A DNA stretch of 64,000 bases. Origin: Peptococcaceae bacterium BICA1-8 (GTDB lineage Bacteria; Bacillota; Peptococcia; Peptococcales; BICA1-8). The DNA is taken from contig JUEF01000074.1 in NCBI GenBank assembly GCA_000802045.1, positions 23,820 to 87,819 on the forward strand, written 5' to 3'. Both the position numbers and the translations under genes were made by a program. Below the pieces are notes generated by a model, which was not told where the DNA came from, made no database searches, and saw nothing but the letters and a program-made list of their open reading frames with translations. Shown here piece by piece: positions 51,678 to 60,890 of this stretch (positions are counted from its first letter, which is position 1; every line of letters starts with the position of its first letter).

Positions 51678-52541
51678 TTACGTGGGCGAGTGGGCTCGTC
51701 CTTTAACAACTCGATCATGACCTGCCCAATCTTTGATGATTTGACACTGGTCAAAGCCATTTTTCTCGAATAAAGCTTTAATTCGCTCACCTTGCTGCCA
51801 GCCGATTTCTACTAAAAGCCAGCCTGGGAATTTTAGGTGTTGGCGGCTTTCTTTAATGATTCTTCGATAAAAATCTAGGCCGTCTTCACCGCCCCAGAGG
51901 GCAATATACGGCTCCTTTTTTACATCGTCTGGTAGCTTTAGCATTTCAGCGGTTGTAATGTATGGGGGATTGCTGGTTATTATATGAAAAATCCCTTGAC
52001 CAATGGGACAAAATAGATCACCTTGGAGAAATTCCACTGGTTGACACAGGTTATTGAGTTCCGCGTTAGCTCGGGCTGTTTCTAAAGCTTCACTGGATAT
52101 ATCTACAGCTGTTACTGCGGCCTCTGGCAGATATTTAGCTAAACTAATAGCTATTGCTCCGCTTCCTGTACATAAATCCAGTATACGTAAAGGTCCTTGC
52201 ATATTTTTAGCTAAATTTAGTGTTTCCTCAACCAATACTTCAGTGTCAGATCGCGGTATGAGGACATTTTTATTTACCAAAAAATCCAGCCCCATAAAGC
52301 TTTGCGTACCTAATAGATACTGAAGGGGCTCCCCGGATTGTCGTAATTGGACAAGTTGGGTAAAAAAATCCTGGTCTCTCTTACTTAATTTCACTTCAGG
52401 GTAAGCCCAGAGCTTAGCTCGTGAGTATCCTGAAACCTTTGAGAGTAAGAGCTCCGCTTCCATTTGTCTCTCTTTCCCTAAAAAAAGAGCCGCCCACTGC
52501 AATAGCTCCTGCACAGTCTGCGGCTGATTAAGCATATTCAT
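51678..52541 (-). CDS. prmC: Peptide chain release factor N5-glutamine methyltransferase
   Basis: 287 residues; its ATG shares bases with the prfA stop (TAATG). SAM-binding LRILDLCTGSGAIAISLAKYLPEAAVTAVDIS and the catalytic NPPY in TSNPPYITTAEM. Methylates the GGQ glutamine of release factors, matching its partner prfA. The C-terminal residues GRAHSPT are coded by a GTGGGCGA octamer repeat and look appended to the normal end. Confidence 0.95.
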   Translation of the reverse strand: MNMLNQPQTVQELLQWAALFLGKERQMEAELLLSKVSGYSRAKLWAYPEVKLSKRDQDFFTQLVQLRQSGEPLQYLLGTQSFMGLDFLVNKNVLIPRSDTEVLVEETLNLAKNMQGPLRILDLCTGSGAIAISLAKYLPEAAVTAVDISSEALETARANAELNNLCQPVEFLQGDLFCPIGQGIFHIITSNPPYITTAEMLKLPDDVKKEPYIALWGGEDGLDFYRRIIKESRQHLKFPGWLLVEIGWQQGERIKALFEKNGFDQCQIIKDWAGHDRVVKGRAHSPT

Positions 52542-53608
52542 TATTCCACCTGCTTTAATTTCTCGGCTTGATCTGTAGTAATCAGAGCATCAATTATTTC
52601 GTCTATAACACCTAATAAAACCTGGTCTAGTTTATGGAGGGTTAAGCCAATACGGTGATCAGTTACCCTGCCTTGGGGAAAGTTATAGGTTCTAATCCTT
52701 TCACTCCTGTCACCAGTTCCCACCTGTGTTTTCCTGGCTTGTGCCTGTTCCCCCCATTGTTCGCTCTGGGCCTTCTCTAGAAGTCTTGACCTTAAAACCT
52801 TTAGAGCTTTATCCTTATTTTTATGCTGGGATTTTTCATCCTGACAGGAAACTACTAAGCCAGTAGGTATATGGGTTATTCTAACGGCAGACTGGGTCGT
52901 ATTAACGGACTGTCCACCGGGTCCACTAGAGCAAAAAACATCTACCCTTAGTTCATTAGGGTCAATTTGCACATCCACTTCTTCAGCTTCAGGCAGAACA
53001 GCTACTGTAGCGGTGGAGGTATGAATTCTTCCGCCAGACTCAGTAGTAGGTACCCGCTGTACTCTGTGCACACCACTCTCAAACTTAAGCTTGCTGTAAG
53101 CACCATGGCCCTGAATTAAACAAATTACTTCTTTAAAACCACCCACATCAGAATAGGAAGCACTCATCAATTCAGTCTTCCAGCCCTTATTTTCAGCATA
53201 ACGGGTATACATTCTGTACAGCTCTGCAGCAAAAAGGCCAGCCTCATCACCACCAGCGCCAGCTCTAATCTCCAAAATAACGTTCTTCTCATCATTTGGA
53301 TCCTTTGGCAAAAGAAGAACCGTAAGTTTCGCTTCTAATTTTTCCTTATTATCCGCTAGTTCCTCTATCTCCAGCTCAACCATGTCTTTCATATCCGAGT
53401 CAAGTTTATCATTCAATAGTACCTTGGACTCATTTAGCTCTTCAATAATCTTTTTATAGGTGCGATATGCCTCAACAATATCTATTAAATCGGACTGAGC
53501 TTTGCCATACTTATGCAGGTCAGCGGGGTTATTAATAACCTTAGGATCGCTCATTAGAGCATTTAACTCTTCATATCTATCTTCAAGATGCTGTAATTTA
53601 TCTAACAT
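52541..53608 (-). CDS. prfA: Peptide chain release factor 1
   Basis: 355 residues from ATG 53608 (typical start [15 protein letters not shown]; a GTG three codons earlier is possible). Codon-recognition and GGQ motif ([50 protein letters not shown]). Ends translation at UAA/UAG. Co-transcribed with prmC. A heptamer tract starts 22 bases upstream. Confidence 0.97.
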   Translation of the reverse strand: MLDKLQHLEDRYEELNALMSDPKVINNPADLHKYGKAQSDLIDIVEAYRTYKKIIEELNESKVLLNDKLDSDMKDMVELEIEELADNKEKLEAKLTVLLLPKDPNDEKNVILEIRAGAGGDEAGLFAAELYRMYTRYAENKGWKTELMSASYSDVGGFKEVICLIQGHGAYSKLKFESGVHRVQRVPTTESGGRIHTSTATVAVLPEAEEVDVQIDPNELRVDVFCSSGPGGQSVNTTQSAVRITHIPTGLVVSCQDEKSQHKNKDKALKVLRSRLLEKAQSEQWGEQAQARKTQVGTGDRSERIRTYNFPQGRVTDHRIGLTLHKLDQVLLGVIDEIIDALITTDQAEKLKQVE

Positions 53609-53629
53609 TTTATTCACCGACCTTTGAGT

Positions 53630-53986
53630 TTAGTTACTGGTGACTGGTGACTAGTGACTAGAAAAAGACTATAGTCTATAGTAGATGGTCAATAACCCTT
53701 TATATTATGTCGTAGCCCAGGACGCGGTTCTTATTCTACTGAGCGTTCTAATATGTGGAATATATTGGATATTTATGACCAACCATAGTGGATCGGTCAT
53801 AAATATCTAAATTATAGTATATATACTCTAACTGCAATTTGCAAGTGGAATCGAATATTAGCTACTGGTTTAGCTACTGCTTATATTGCCCTTCTTATTG
53901 CGAGTCGGCTTTAATCATGAATTATCGACAAAAGCCTTTTCTTTTACTAGTCACCAGTCACTAGTCACTAGTCACCAGTAACTAGC
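53630..53986. repeat. Bracketed intergenic island between the Mrp operon and prfA
   Basis: Heptamer tract 53630-53661 (GTTACTGGTGACTGGTGACT...) and its inverse at 53945-53986 (CACCAGTCACTAGTCACTAG...). Inside: GACTATAGTCTATAGTAGATGG (53664-53685), a 13-bp inverted repeat GATATTTATGACC (53768-53780/53795-53807) and A/T-rich sequence. No ORF inside. Confidence 0.75.
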
Positions 53987-53994
53987 AACTACGC

Positions 53995-54016
53995 AAAAAA
54001 CGCCCGAAGGCGTTTT
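53995..54016 (-). terminator. Terminator of the Mrp operon
   Basis: AAAACGCC-CGAA-GGCGTTTT with a six-A run on the left (T run on minus). Confidence 0.88.
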
Positions 54017-55738
54017 CTACGTTATCCAAATATATGAAACTGTAATAATAAATACTACAATACTCATCAATACTGTCATGCCCACCGGTAGGCGGTACCT
54101 ATCCTCATCATATTCAACCACTGGTCCTTCCCCAGTTTGAGGAGCCCATTTGAGAGGATTGGCAAAGATAGGCAGAATACTTTTTAACGCAGCCATGCCT
54201 TGTGTTCCTAGGTAATCGCGGGTATTGCAGACAAAAACTGCTAGCCCGTTTATAACGATTTTTACAGGTTTCCGGTAGAACCAATCAGTATCAACAGAAA
54301 TAGTAGGTTCGCCGCCTAGCTTTGGAATAAAGATCCAGAAGGCCGCTAGGGCTGCCACTAGAAGCTGCATTGTAGAAACCACGTGATCCCAAGAGTAGGG
54401 ATGGTATTCTGCTGCAAAAGGCAGATATTGATATAAGAGGTTGGGAGCTACGCCAAACAAGGTACATAAGAAAGCTCCACCTGCCATTGCAACATACATA
54501 TTAATGGGTAATTTCCTCTCCAATTGTATACCACGGTCAGGTCCGAAGAACATATAGTATGGAAGTTTCAAGCCTGTATGCAGCCAAGTCCCAACACTTG
54601 CCAAATATAACAGGAGTTCAACAGCCGGCATCTCATTATAGGATGCAGCAGATATAATCATTGATTTACTGATAAAGCCATTCCACAATGGGACACCGGA
54701 AATAGAAAATGCACCAATCATATATAAAATTACTGCCACGGGCATTTGCCGGAATAATCCACCCAACTCTGAAAGCTTTCGCCTTCCGGTCGCATATATT
54801 ACTGCACCAGCACCCATAAATAACAATGATTTATATAAGATATGACTGAAGGCGTGGGAAGTCGCACCATTTAAAGCTAACTCTGTTCCCATACCAACCG
54901 CCGCCACCATGTAACCAACCTGACTGATAATATGGTAGGCTAGCAAACGGCGGATATCATTTTCAAGTACTGCGTAGACAACCCCGTATAAGGCCATGAT
55001 AACACCCGTCCAAATCAAAAGCTCAGTACCTGCAAATAATCTTATTAAGGTATATACAGCAACCTTAGTTGTAAAAGAACTCAAAAATACACTTCCAGTA
55101 ATTGTTCCTTCTGGATATGCATCTGTCAACCAAGCATGTAAAGGTGGTATCGCCGCATTAATAGCAACACCCAGAAGTATGAGCCAAAATGCTGCATCTT
55201 GGGTACCGGTTAATAGGGTAACTTCCGGCTGACCGGCTACCATTTTCAAAAATATCCCCGCTAGTAAAAGGTTACCACCGAAGGCATGGACCAAGATATA
55301 TCTATATCCTGCACCTCGAGCTTGAGCATTCCCTTTATACCAAATAAGGAAAACAGAAGATGCTGCCATCAGTTCCCAAAAGAAAATTAAGGTCATCCAG
55401 TCGCCCGCAAAAACTACACCTAAGGAGCTTCCTGCATAAAGTAGGGCAGCTGCTGCTTCCCAGGAATTTTTGTTATGCAGAGAGTAAATATTACCTATAA
55501 GGGCCATTATGCTGAAAATCAGGCCAAATACCCAGGATAGCTTATCTACCCTAAGCAGCTGGAGCTGCATATTGTTTATAAAATCAACCTGCCACAATGT
55601 ATCAATAGGGAGATTAAACATGGATAATACTGCAAGGGCTGGTGCACCAACCATAACTGCCTGACGAATACGGTTAGGCAAAAATCCGGCAAAAATACCA
55701 GCAAAAATAAGTATCAACCCTGGATGGAAACTACTCAT
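54017..55738 (-). CDS. Mrp-type antiporter subunit, ND2/4/5-like (third copy)
   Basis: 573 residues with about 14-16 membrane helices. Core matches the proton-translocating NuoL/M/N family: WELMAASSVFLIWYKGN (conserved Glu), WLTDAYPEGTITGSVFLSSFTTKVAVYTLIRLF (Lys-bearing helix), and LLAYHIISQVGYMVAAVGMG..ALNGATSHAFSHILYKSLLFMGAGAV (conserved His/Lys). It is longer than MrpD, with a C-terminal extension, and could replace the ND5-like part of MrpA. Last gene of the operon. Ion-pumping role in exchanging Na+ or other cations for H+ inferred from family. Confidence 0.88.
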   Translation of the reverse strand: MSSFHPGLILIFAGIFAGFLPNRIRQAVMVGAPALAVLSMFNLPIDTLWQVDFINNMQLQLLRVDKLSWVFGLIFSIMALIGNIYSLHNKNSWEAAAALLYAGSSLGVVFAGDWMTLIFFWELMAASSVFLIWYKGNAQARGAGYRYILVHAFGGNLLLAGIFLKMVAGQPEVTLLTGTQDAAFWLILLGVAINAAIPPLHAWLTDAYPEGTITGSVFLSSFTTKVAVYTLIRLFAGTELLIWTGVIMALYGVVYAVLENDIRRLLAYHIISQVGYMVAAVGMGTELALNGATSHAFSHILYKSLLFMGAGAVIYATGRRKLSELGGLFRQMPVAVILYMIGAFSISGVPLWNGFISKSMIISAASYNEMPAVELLLYLASVGTWLHTGLKLPYYMFFGPDRGIQLERKLPINMYVAMAGGAFLCTLFGVAPNLLYQYLPFAAEYHPYSWDHVVSTMQLLVAALAAFWIFIPKLGGEPTISVDTDWFYRKPVKIVINGLAVFVCNTRDYLGTQGMAALKSILPIFANPLKWAPQTGEGPVVEYDEDRYRLPVGMTVLMSIVVFIITVSYIWIT

Positions 55739-55970
55739 CAGTGTCTACACCTCCCCCATAATACTTTTCATCACGTTGGATAAACAGCTTCCCTAGTTTT
55801 TTTGAAATTACTATAATCGCCGCACAGCCAACAAATCCATAAATAACATCAAAACCTTTAAAGGTTTGCCAAAAATAATGCCCATGTGGTTCTACAAAAA
55901 TAATATCTAGGAGGAGTAATATTACAGATAATATCCCACAGATAGTTAATACTTTTTTAGTATCCATCAT
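55731..55970 (-). CDS. Small membrane protein of the Mrp-type operon
   Basis: 79 residues, two membrane segments (VLTICGILSVILLLLDIIFV and FDVIYGFVGCAAIIVISKKLG) and a charged tail. Overlaps the next gene and starts at the end of the previous one, so it is translationally coupled between two ND-like subunits. Not a canonical Mrp subunit; I know of no defined function. It might be an accessory linking the extra ND-like subunit to the complex. Confidence 0.7.
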   Translation of the reverse strand: MMDTKKVLTICGILSVILLLLDIIFVEPHGHYFWQTFKGFDVIYGFVGCAAIIVISKKLGKLFIQRDEKYYGGGVDTDE

Positions 55971-57487
55971 TAAAACCCTCCCCCTATCAGTTGAACACTT
56001 TTTACTATACTTTGGGCTGACATCACAGCTAAGTCATAGAAATTAGCACCAAAATTAGGGAATACACCTAATACTATAGAAAGTGTAGCTGTAATAACAA
56101 TAGGAATAAGCATCATATAATTCGCTTCACCATATTTAGTAAATTTATCCGATGATTTGAAGAAGGCCATATACCCAACAGGCAATAGATAAGTAGTACT
56201 TAACATGGCACTTCCAATTAATACTGCAATAAAAAGACCTTTATCGGCCTGCAATGCACCTAGGGCTAGGTTCCATTTGCTAATAAAGCCTACTAAGAAG
56301 GGGAAACCTGCAATACCGAAGGATGCTATGGTAAAAGCAGCCATAGTTATAGGCATCCGTTTACCAATACCCTTCATCTCACTAATTTCCGTTTTATGAG
56401 TTGTAACATTTATTGCACCCGCACAGAAAAATAGTGTTATCTTCATAAAAGCATGGGCAATTATATGATACATACCACCTAAAAAGCCTAATGGTGATAG
56501 TAAAGATATCCCCAATACAACATATGATAATTGACCAACTGTAGAAAAAGCAAGCCTTCGTTTCAGATTATCCTGCTGCATTGCTATTAAAGATGAAACA
56601 ATAATTGTAAAGGCAGCTACCCAGGCCAAAACATCGGCAGTACCTATCTGACCTAACACCTCAGGTCCAAATACATATCCAACAACCCGTAGAATACCAA
56701 AAGCACCTGCTTTAACAACTGCAACAGCATGGAGTAGAGCACTAACAGGAGTAGGGGCAACCATTGCCGCAGGAAGCCACCCATGTAAAGGCATAACGCC
56801 GGCCTTTACAGCAGTACCAATAATCATTAAAACAAAGATGGTTTGCAGTGCACCTACAGAGGCATGTTCTAGATTTAAGAAACCACCTGCTGCAAAGTCA
56901 CCATTTCCTACTAAGAGGTAAGTCCAAACAATAGCAATCAGGAATAATTGACCGGCTATTAATGTATACGCAAGGTATTTCCTGCCTGACTTGATAGCCT
57001 CATCGTTCCTGGAATGAATAACAAGGGGATAAGTTGCAATTGTTAGTATTTCATAAAAAACAAAGAATGTTAATAAGTTAGCGGCAAAAGCAATCCCTAT
57101 GGTTGCGGAAAGACAAACTGCAAAAGAAGCGAAATAGCCAGTCTGATTAGTTTCATGGTGTCCCCGCATATAACCTATGGAATAAAAAGAAGTTACAATC
57201 CATAAAGTGGAGGCCAAAGCTGCAAATAACATTCCCGCTGTATCCACTCTAAGCTGTAGGATAATCCCTTTTGCAACATGAAGAGGGGCAATTTCTATAA
57301 CATTACCCGATAATATATAGGGGAGCATCGAAAATACGATAGCCGCTTTACCAAAGGCAGCTAAAATAGTCCAAGTTTCCCGGAGATTTGCACGACGCTC
57401 ACCGGTTAGTAAAATTAACACAGCAGCGGCAAGGGAAATCATAATTGCCCATAAGGGTCGGTAATCAAGTAAGATTTCTGGTGCCAT
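55970..57487 (-). CDS. Mrp-type antiporter subunit, ND2/4-like (second copy)
   Basis: 505 residues, about 14 helices. VFYEILTIATYPLVIHSRNDEA (conserved Glu), KAGVMPLHGWLPAAMVAPTPVSALLHAVAVVKAGAFGILRVV and LKRRLAFSTVGQLSYVVLGISLL..GGMYHIIAHAFMKITLFFCAGAI are NuoM/MrpD signatures. Starts one base after the stop of the first MrpD copy. Presence of two MrpD-like proteins plus a longer third is unlike the seven-gene Bacillus operon. Confidence 0.9.
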   Translation of the reverse strand: MAPEILLDYRPLWAIMISLAAAVLILLTGERRANLRETWTILAAFGKAAIVFSMLPYILSGNVIEIAPLHVAKGIILQLRVDTAGMLFAALASTLWIVTSFYSIGYMRGHHETNQTGYFASFAVCLSATIGIAFAANLLTFFVFYEILTIATYPLVIHSRNDEAIKSGRKYLAYTLIAGQLFLIAIVWTYLLVGNGDFAAGGFLNLEHASVGALQTIFVLMIIGTAVKAGVMPLHGWLPAAMVAPTPVSALLHAVAVVKAGAFGILRVVGYVFGPEVLGQIGTADVLAWVAAFTIIVSSLIAMQQDNLKRRLAFSTVGQLSYVVLGISLLSPLGFLGGMYHIIAHAFMKITLFFCAGAINVTTHKTEISEMKGIGKRMPITMAAFTIASFGIAGFPFLVGFISKWNLALGALQADKGLFIAVLIGSAMLSTTYLLPVGYMAFFKSSDKFTKYGEANYMMLIPIVITATLSIVLGVFPNFGANFYDLAVMSAQSIVKSVQLIGGGF

Positions 57488-58969
57488 CTAACGTCCCCCC
57501 CCTGGAATAGCATATTGTAGTACTTGAGAGACAAGCTGTTCATTAAAAATTCCTAGAACCAAAATCCCTAAGCCTAGTACAACAATAGGAACCAACATTT
57601 GTAAAGGCAGTTCCAAAGTACTTGAGGCTTTATCTGCAAGTGGCGGAGAAGCCTTTTTCATATATGCATTTTCAATAATCCTAAAGAAGTAAACAGCATT
57701 AAGCAAACTGCTGATTATAATAACCACGACATAAGGCCACTTGCCCGCCTCAAGGGCTCCCAAAACCAAGTACCACTTACTAAAAAAACCGGCAGTTGGT
57801 GGTAGACCCACCATGGAAAGGGCTGCAATCAAGAAGGCCCCCATAGTTAGTGGCATCTTCCGGCTTAGTTCTGCATACTTTTCGATTGCATGTTCACCTG
57901 TGCGGAATTTAACACCACCAGCAACCAAAAATAAACAACTTTTCATTATAGCATGGTTAATGAAGTGTAACATAGCACCGATCAATCCAAAGGTATTACC
58001 AATGGCTAAACCTACGACTATATACCCAATCTGAGCTACACTGGAGTAGGCCAGCATTCTCCGGAAGTCCTTTTGGGCAATAGCCATAATAGAGCCAACT
58101 ATTATCCCTGCTGCGGCCAGCCAACCCATCACTTCTAGAGCACTCTGAACAGGACCGGTACTTCCGACGATAATAAAAAAGAAAAATCTCAGAACGGCAT
58201 AAGCAGGAACTTTAGCCATTACTCCAGCAATAAGTGCTGCAGCTGCCGGATGGGAATAGGTATAGGCATCAGGCTGCCAGCCATGTAATGGAAACAAGGC
58301 CATTTTTGTACCTAAACCTACTACAAACATAACAACAGCTAACAGAACAACGGGTGAATCAATTATTAAAGGTATTTTTTCTGCTAGATCCGCCATATTT
58401 AAAGAACCAGTTATCGCGTATAAATAGCCAATACCCAGTAAGTAAAAAGAAGCGCCAATTGTACCAATTAAGAGATAACGAAAGGCTGCTACAGTAGCAC
58501 GATTGCCTCCTGCTGCAATTAAAGCATAACCAGTAAGTGAGGAGACCTCTAAGAAAACATAAAAGTTAAATACGTCCCCTGTCACCACCATACCTAAAAG
58601 TCCTGTTGTAAGAAGAGTAAACAAAGCGTAATAAATACCTTTTTTTAACCAGTCATATTCTTTTAAGAAAGGTCCTGAATATACGACTACAACTAAACTA
58701 ACAAAAGATATCAATACGGCCATAACTCCACCCAGAGGATCTATTACATATTCAATTCCCCATGGTGGTGCCCAGCCGCCAAAATGATAATGCCATGTCC
58801 CTTGTGTTAAAGCATGGACCAAACTACCTATTGAGCTTAGATGAGCCACTAATATGGCAGCAATAGAAAGCCAACGCACCAGTGTTGTTGAAAAATATGC
58901 AACAAGAGGAGAGGCTAAGGCTGCCAGTAGTGGAACAACAACGATTAGAGCTGGAAGCTGTTCTCTCAT
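57488..58969 (-). CDS. mrpD: Mrp-type antiporter subunit MrpD
   Basis: 493 residues with GGAGGAT before the ATG. VFLEVSSLTGYALIAAGGN, GLGTKMALFPLHGWQPDAYTYSHPAAAALIAGVMAKVPAYAVLRF and RRMLAYSSVAQIGYIVVGLAIGNTFGLIGAMLHFINHAIMKSCLFLVAGGV are the MrpD/NuoN hallmarks, and the length matches MrpD. Overlaps mrpC by four bases. Proposed proton- and cation-conducting subunit of the hetero-oligomeric antiporter. Confidence 0.92.
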   Translation of the reverse strand: MREQLPALIVVVPLLAALASPLVAYFSTTLVRWLSIAAILVAHLSSIGSLVHALTQGTWHYHFGGWAPPWGIEYVIDPLGGVMAVLISFVSLVVVVYSGPFLKEYDWLKKGIYYALFTLLTTGLLGMVVTGDVFNFYVFLEVSSLTGYALIAAGGNRATVAAFRYLLIGTIGASFYLLGIGYLYAITGSLNMADLAEKIPLIIDSPVVLLAVVMFVVGLGTKMALFPLHGWQPDAYTYSHPAAAALIAGVMAKVPAYAVLRFFFFIIVGSTGPVQSALEVMGWLAAAGIIVGSIMAIAQKDFRRMLAYSSVAQIGYIVVGLAIGNTFGLIGAMLHFINHAIMKSCLFLVAGGVKFRTGEHAIEKYAELSRKMPLTMGAFLIAALSMVGLPPTAGFFSKWYLVLGALEAGKWPYVVVIIISSLLNAVYFFRIIENAYMKKASPPLADKASSTLELPLQMLVPIVVLGLGILVLGIFNEQLVSQVLQYAIPGGGR

Positions 58970-59334
58970 TTGTTCATCCTCCGTAATATATCATCTTCCT
59001 CAATTTCACCGTAGTGATCCTGAATTCGCATTAGTAATGCCAGCGCTACTCCGGTTGTACTTAAACTAACAACAATAGCAGTTAGCATTAATGCATGAGG
59101 AAGTGGATTTATATATAGGTCTACATTGTTATCATGACCAATCATAATGGGCAGTGTGCCCCCGCTCTTTTGTCCTAATACTAGGAAAAATAGAATTACA
59201 GCTACTTGCATTATGTTCATAGCCATCAGCTTTTTCATAAAGTTATTATTATCAAGTATGCCATAAATTCCAAGTAGGAAGAGGATTGCTATTAGCCAAT
59301 AGATTAAAGAACCAGCTAAGAATTCCTGAATCAT
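58966..59334 (-). CDS. mrpC: Mrp antiporter subunit MrpC (NuoK-like)
   Basis: 122 residues with three membrane helices. FMKKLMAMNIMQVAVILFFLVLG and INPLPHALMLTAIVVSLSTTGVALALLMRI match MrpC/NuoK. Overlaps both neighbours by four bases. Confidence 0.9.
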   Translation of the reverse strand: MIQEFLAGSLIYWLIAILFLLGIYGILDNNNFMKKLMAMNIMQVAVILFFLVLGQKSGGTLPIMIGHDNNVDLYINPLPHALMLTAIVVSLSTTGVALALLMRIQDHYGEIEEDDILRRMNK

Positions 59335-59768
59335 GATAAATCCTCCCCTCGAGTTAGGGCATCGAGAATACCTACAATAGTAGCCATAACACAGATCGTT
59401 ACACCTATTTCAATACCTAGCATTCCTAGGGCATGAAGCTCTGCAGGGTCATGGACTTTAAAAGGCAATTTCCCATATTCCAAAAATTTTCCTCCAAAAA
59501 GAATGGTTGAAAAACCAATTGCACCATAAATAAATGTTCCAATCCCTGCTACTATCAACGCGGTAGTACCTTTAATATTAAAAGCAGCCTCCCGCCCCTG
59601 TACTAATCTGGCTAAAACAACACCAACTGCCAATAAGGCACCTGCCTGGAATCCACCCCCGGGGCTGTATTCACCATGAACCAAAACATAAATACCATAG
59701 ACAAGAGTAAAGGGGACAAGGACTCTAAATGAAGTATCCAAAACTATGCTTCCGAAACCACGATTCAT
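59331..59768 (-). CDS. mrpB: Mrp antiporter subunit MrpB (MnhB domain)
   Basis: 145 residues, four helices. DTSFRVLVPFTLVYGIYVLVHGEYSPGGGFQAGALLAVGVVLARLVQG is the MnhB signature (GEYSPGGGFQAG). Four-base overlaps with mrpC and the MbhE-like gene indicate tight coupling. Confidence 0.9.
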   Translation of the reverse strand: MNRGFGSIVLDTSFRVLVPFTLVYGIYVLVHGEYSPGGGFQAGALLAVGVVLARLVQGREAAFNIKGTTALIVAGIGTFIYGAIGFSTILFGGKFLEYGKLPFKVHDPAELHALGMLGIEIGVTICVMATIVGILDALTRGEDLS

Positions 59769-60070
59769 TTGTTATCCCCTCCCTCTTCTTCCTTTTTCTT
59801 ACTGGGAGCTGTTGACAGAATTAAAAATGTAGCTAAACCAGCAATAAAAATAACTGTTGTTTCTCCCAGAGTATCATACCCCCGGTAATCCGCCAGTACA
59901 GCAGTAACCATATTAGGTGAAGCCGTTTCTTCATAGGACTTTTCAATATACCTAGGTGCTACATGAGTATTTGGTGCTGAGTTGGCGTCACCAATGAGTG
60001 GTAAACCTACTGCAGCATAAAAATACATACCAGCCATTATAATTATCAATAGTAGAGATATTTTTTTCAC
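59765..60070 (-). CDS. MbhE-like subunit (MrpA C-terminal segment as a separate gene)
   Basis: 101 residues; two membrane segments (KKISLLLIIIMAGMYFYAAVGLPLIG and TVIFIAGLATFLILS) joined by a loop with IEKSYEETASPNMVTAVLADYRGYDTLGE, the MbhE/MrpA-C motif (NxVTxVLxDYRGxDTxGE). In Bacillus this is the tail of MrpA; here it is free-standing, as in archaeal Mbh/Mrp loci. Confidence 0.88.
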   Translation of the reverse strand: MKKISLLLIIIMAGMYFYAAVGLPLIGDANSAPNTHVAPRYIEKSYEETASPNMVTAVLADYRGYDTLGETTVIFIAGLATFLILSTAPSKKKEEEGGDNK

Positions 60071-60312
60071 TACCGTGCCCCCCTCTTAAGCTTATTAAGG
60101 GCAGCAATGAAGAATACAGTAGAAACTACTCCGATGACTGCCTCGGTAAAGGCCACATCAGGAGCCCCCACTATTAAATATAAGAGCATAGCAAAGAAGC
60201 TGAACGCACCGAATAGCACCACTGATGCCAGTAAATCTTTCATTTTTAGAGCAGCTATTCCTGTTCCAATTAAAAGAACCAATAAAATAGTTTCTATTAT
60301 TAAATCAAGCAT
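60070..60312 (-). CDS. MbhD-like subunit (DUF4040, MrpA segment as a separate gene)
   Basis: 80 residues, about three helices: LLASVVLFGAFSFFAMLLYLIVGAPDVAFTEAVIGVVSTVFFIAAL, the DUF4040/MbhD motif (GAPDVAxTEAxVG, NuoJ-like). Another piece of what is MrpA in Bacillus. Confidence 0.88.
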   Translation of the reverse strand: MLDLIIETILLVLLIGTGIAALKMKDLLASVVLFGAFSFFAMLLYLIVGAPDVAFTEAVIGVVSTVFFIAALNKLKRGAR

Positions 60313-60315
60313 TTT

Positions 60316-60615
60316 CTAATCCCCCTCCCGCGTCCAAGGCTTAAGGCCTGATCTATAGGCTTCACGACAAATAATATGTGTACCGATGGGATTAGCCAGT
60401 AATATAAACGCAATTATCATCAAATGCTTAACACTGGTTAAATTAAAACCTTCATATATCGCCAATCCAGTAAAACATAAAATTATTCCTAGTGTTTCAC
60501 TTTTGCCGGAAGCATGTAAACGGGTATAAAAATCAGGGAGACGCATAACTCCAATAGCAGCGATAAGTATAAAGAAAAACCCTACTAACAGGAAAATACT
60601 AGCAATAATTTTCAC
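60316..60615 (-). CDS. mrpG: Mrp antiporter subunit MrpG
   Basis: 99 residues with three helices. IGVMRLPDFYTRLHASGKSETLGIILCFTGL is the MrpG/PhaG signature (RLPDxYxRLHAxxKxxTLG). Confidence 0.9.
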   Translation of the reverse strand: MKIIASIFLLVGFFFILIAAIGVMRLPDFYTRLHASGKSETLGIILCFTGLAIYEGFNLTSVKHLMIIAFILLANPIGTHIICREAYRSGLKPWTREGD

Positions 60616-60890
60616 TTATTGATGTCTCCTTTCCCCCCAATGTACTTAGCAATTACTACTAAACTGATAAAGCCTAAAATAGCATAGGAGATGGAGATAT
60701 CGACATACATATCAGGCCGCTTATTGACATAGCCAATTAAAACTAGTAATAGAATTGTGTCTGTTCCAATAACTCCCAAACCGTTTAGCCTGTCATAGAC
60801 ACTGGGTCCTTTAAATACTCGAAAAAGCATAATAAAAATAACAATAACCAAGCCAAATATCAGAAGCATAAAAAAATTATCCATTGTCAC
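60612..60890 (-). CDS. mrpF: Mrp antiporter subunit MrpF
   Basis: 92 residues with three helices. RVFKGPSVYDRLNGLGVIGTDTILLLVLIGYVNKRPDMYVDISISYAILGFISLVVIAKYI matches MrpF (RxxxGPxxxDRxxxxxxxxT). Overlaps mrpG and mrpE by four bases. Confidence 0.9.
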   Translation of the reverse strand: MTMDNFFMLLIFGLVIVIFIMLFRVFKGPSVYDRLNGLGVIGTDTILLLVLIGYVNKRPDMYVDISISYAILGFISLVVIAKYIGGKGDINK

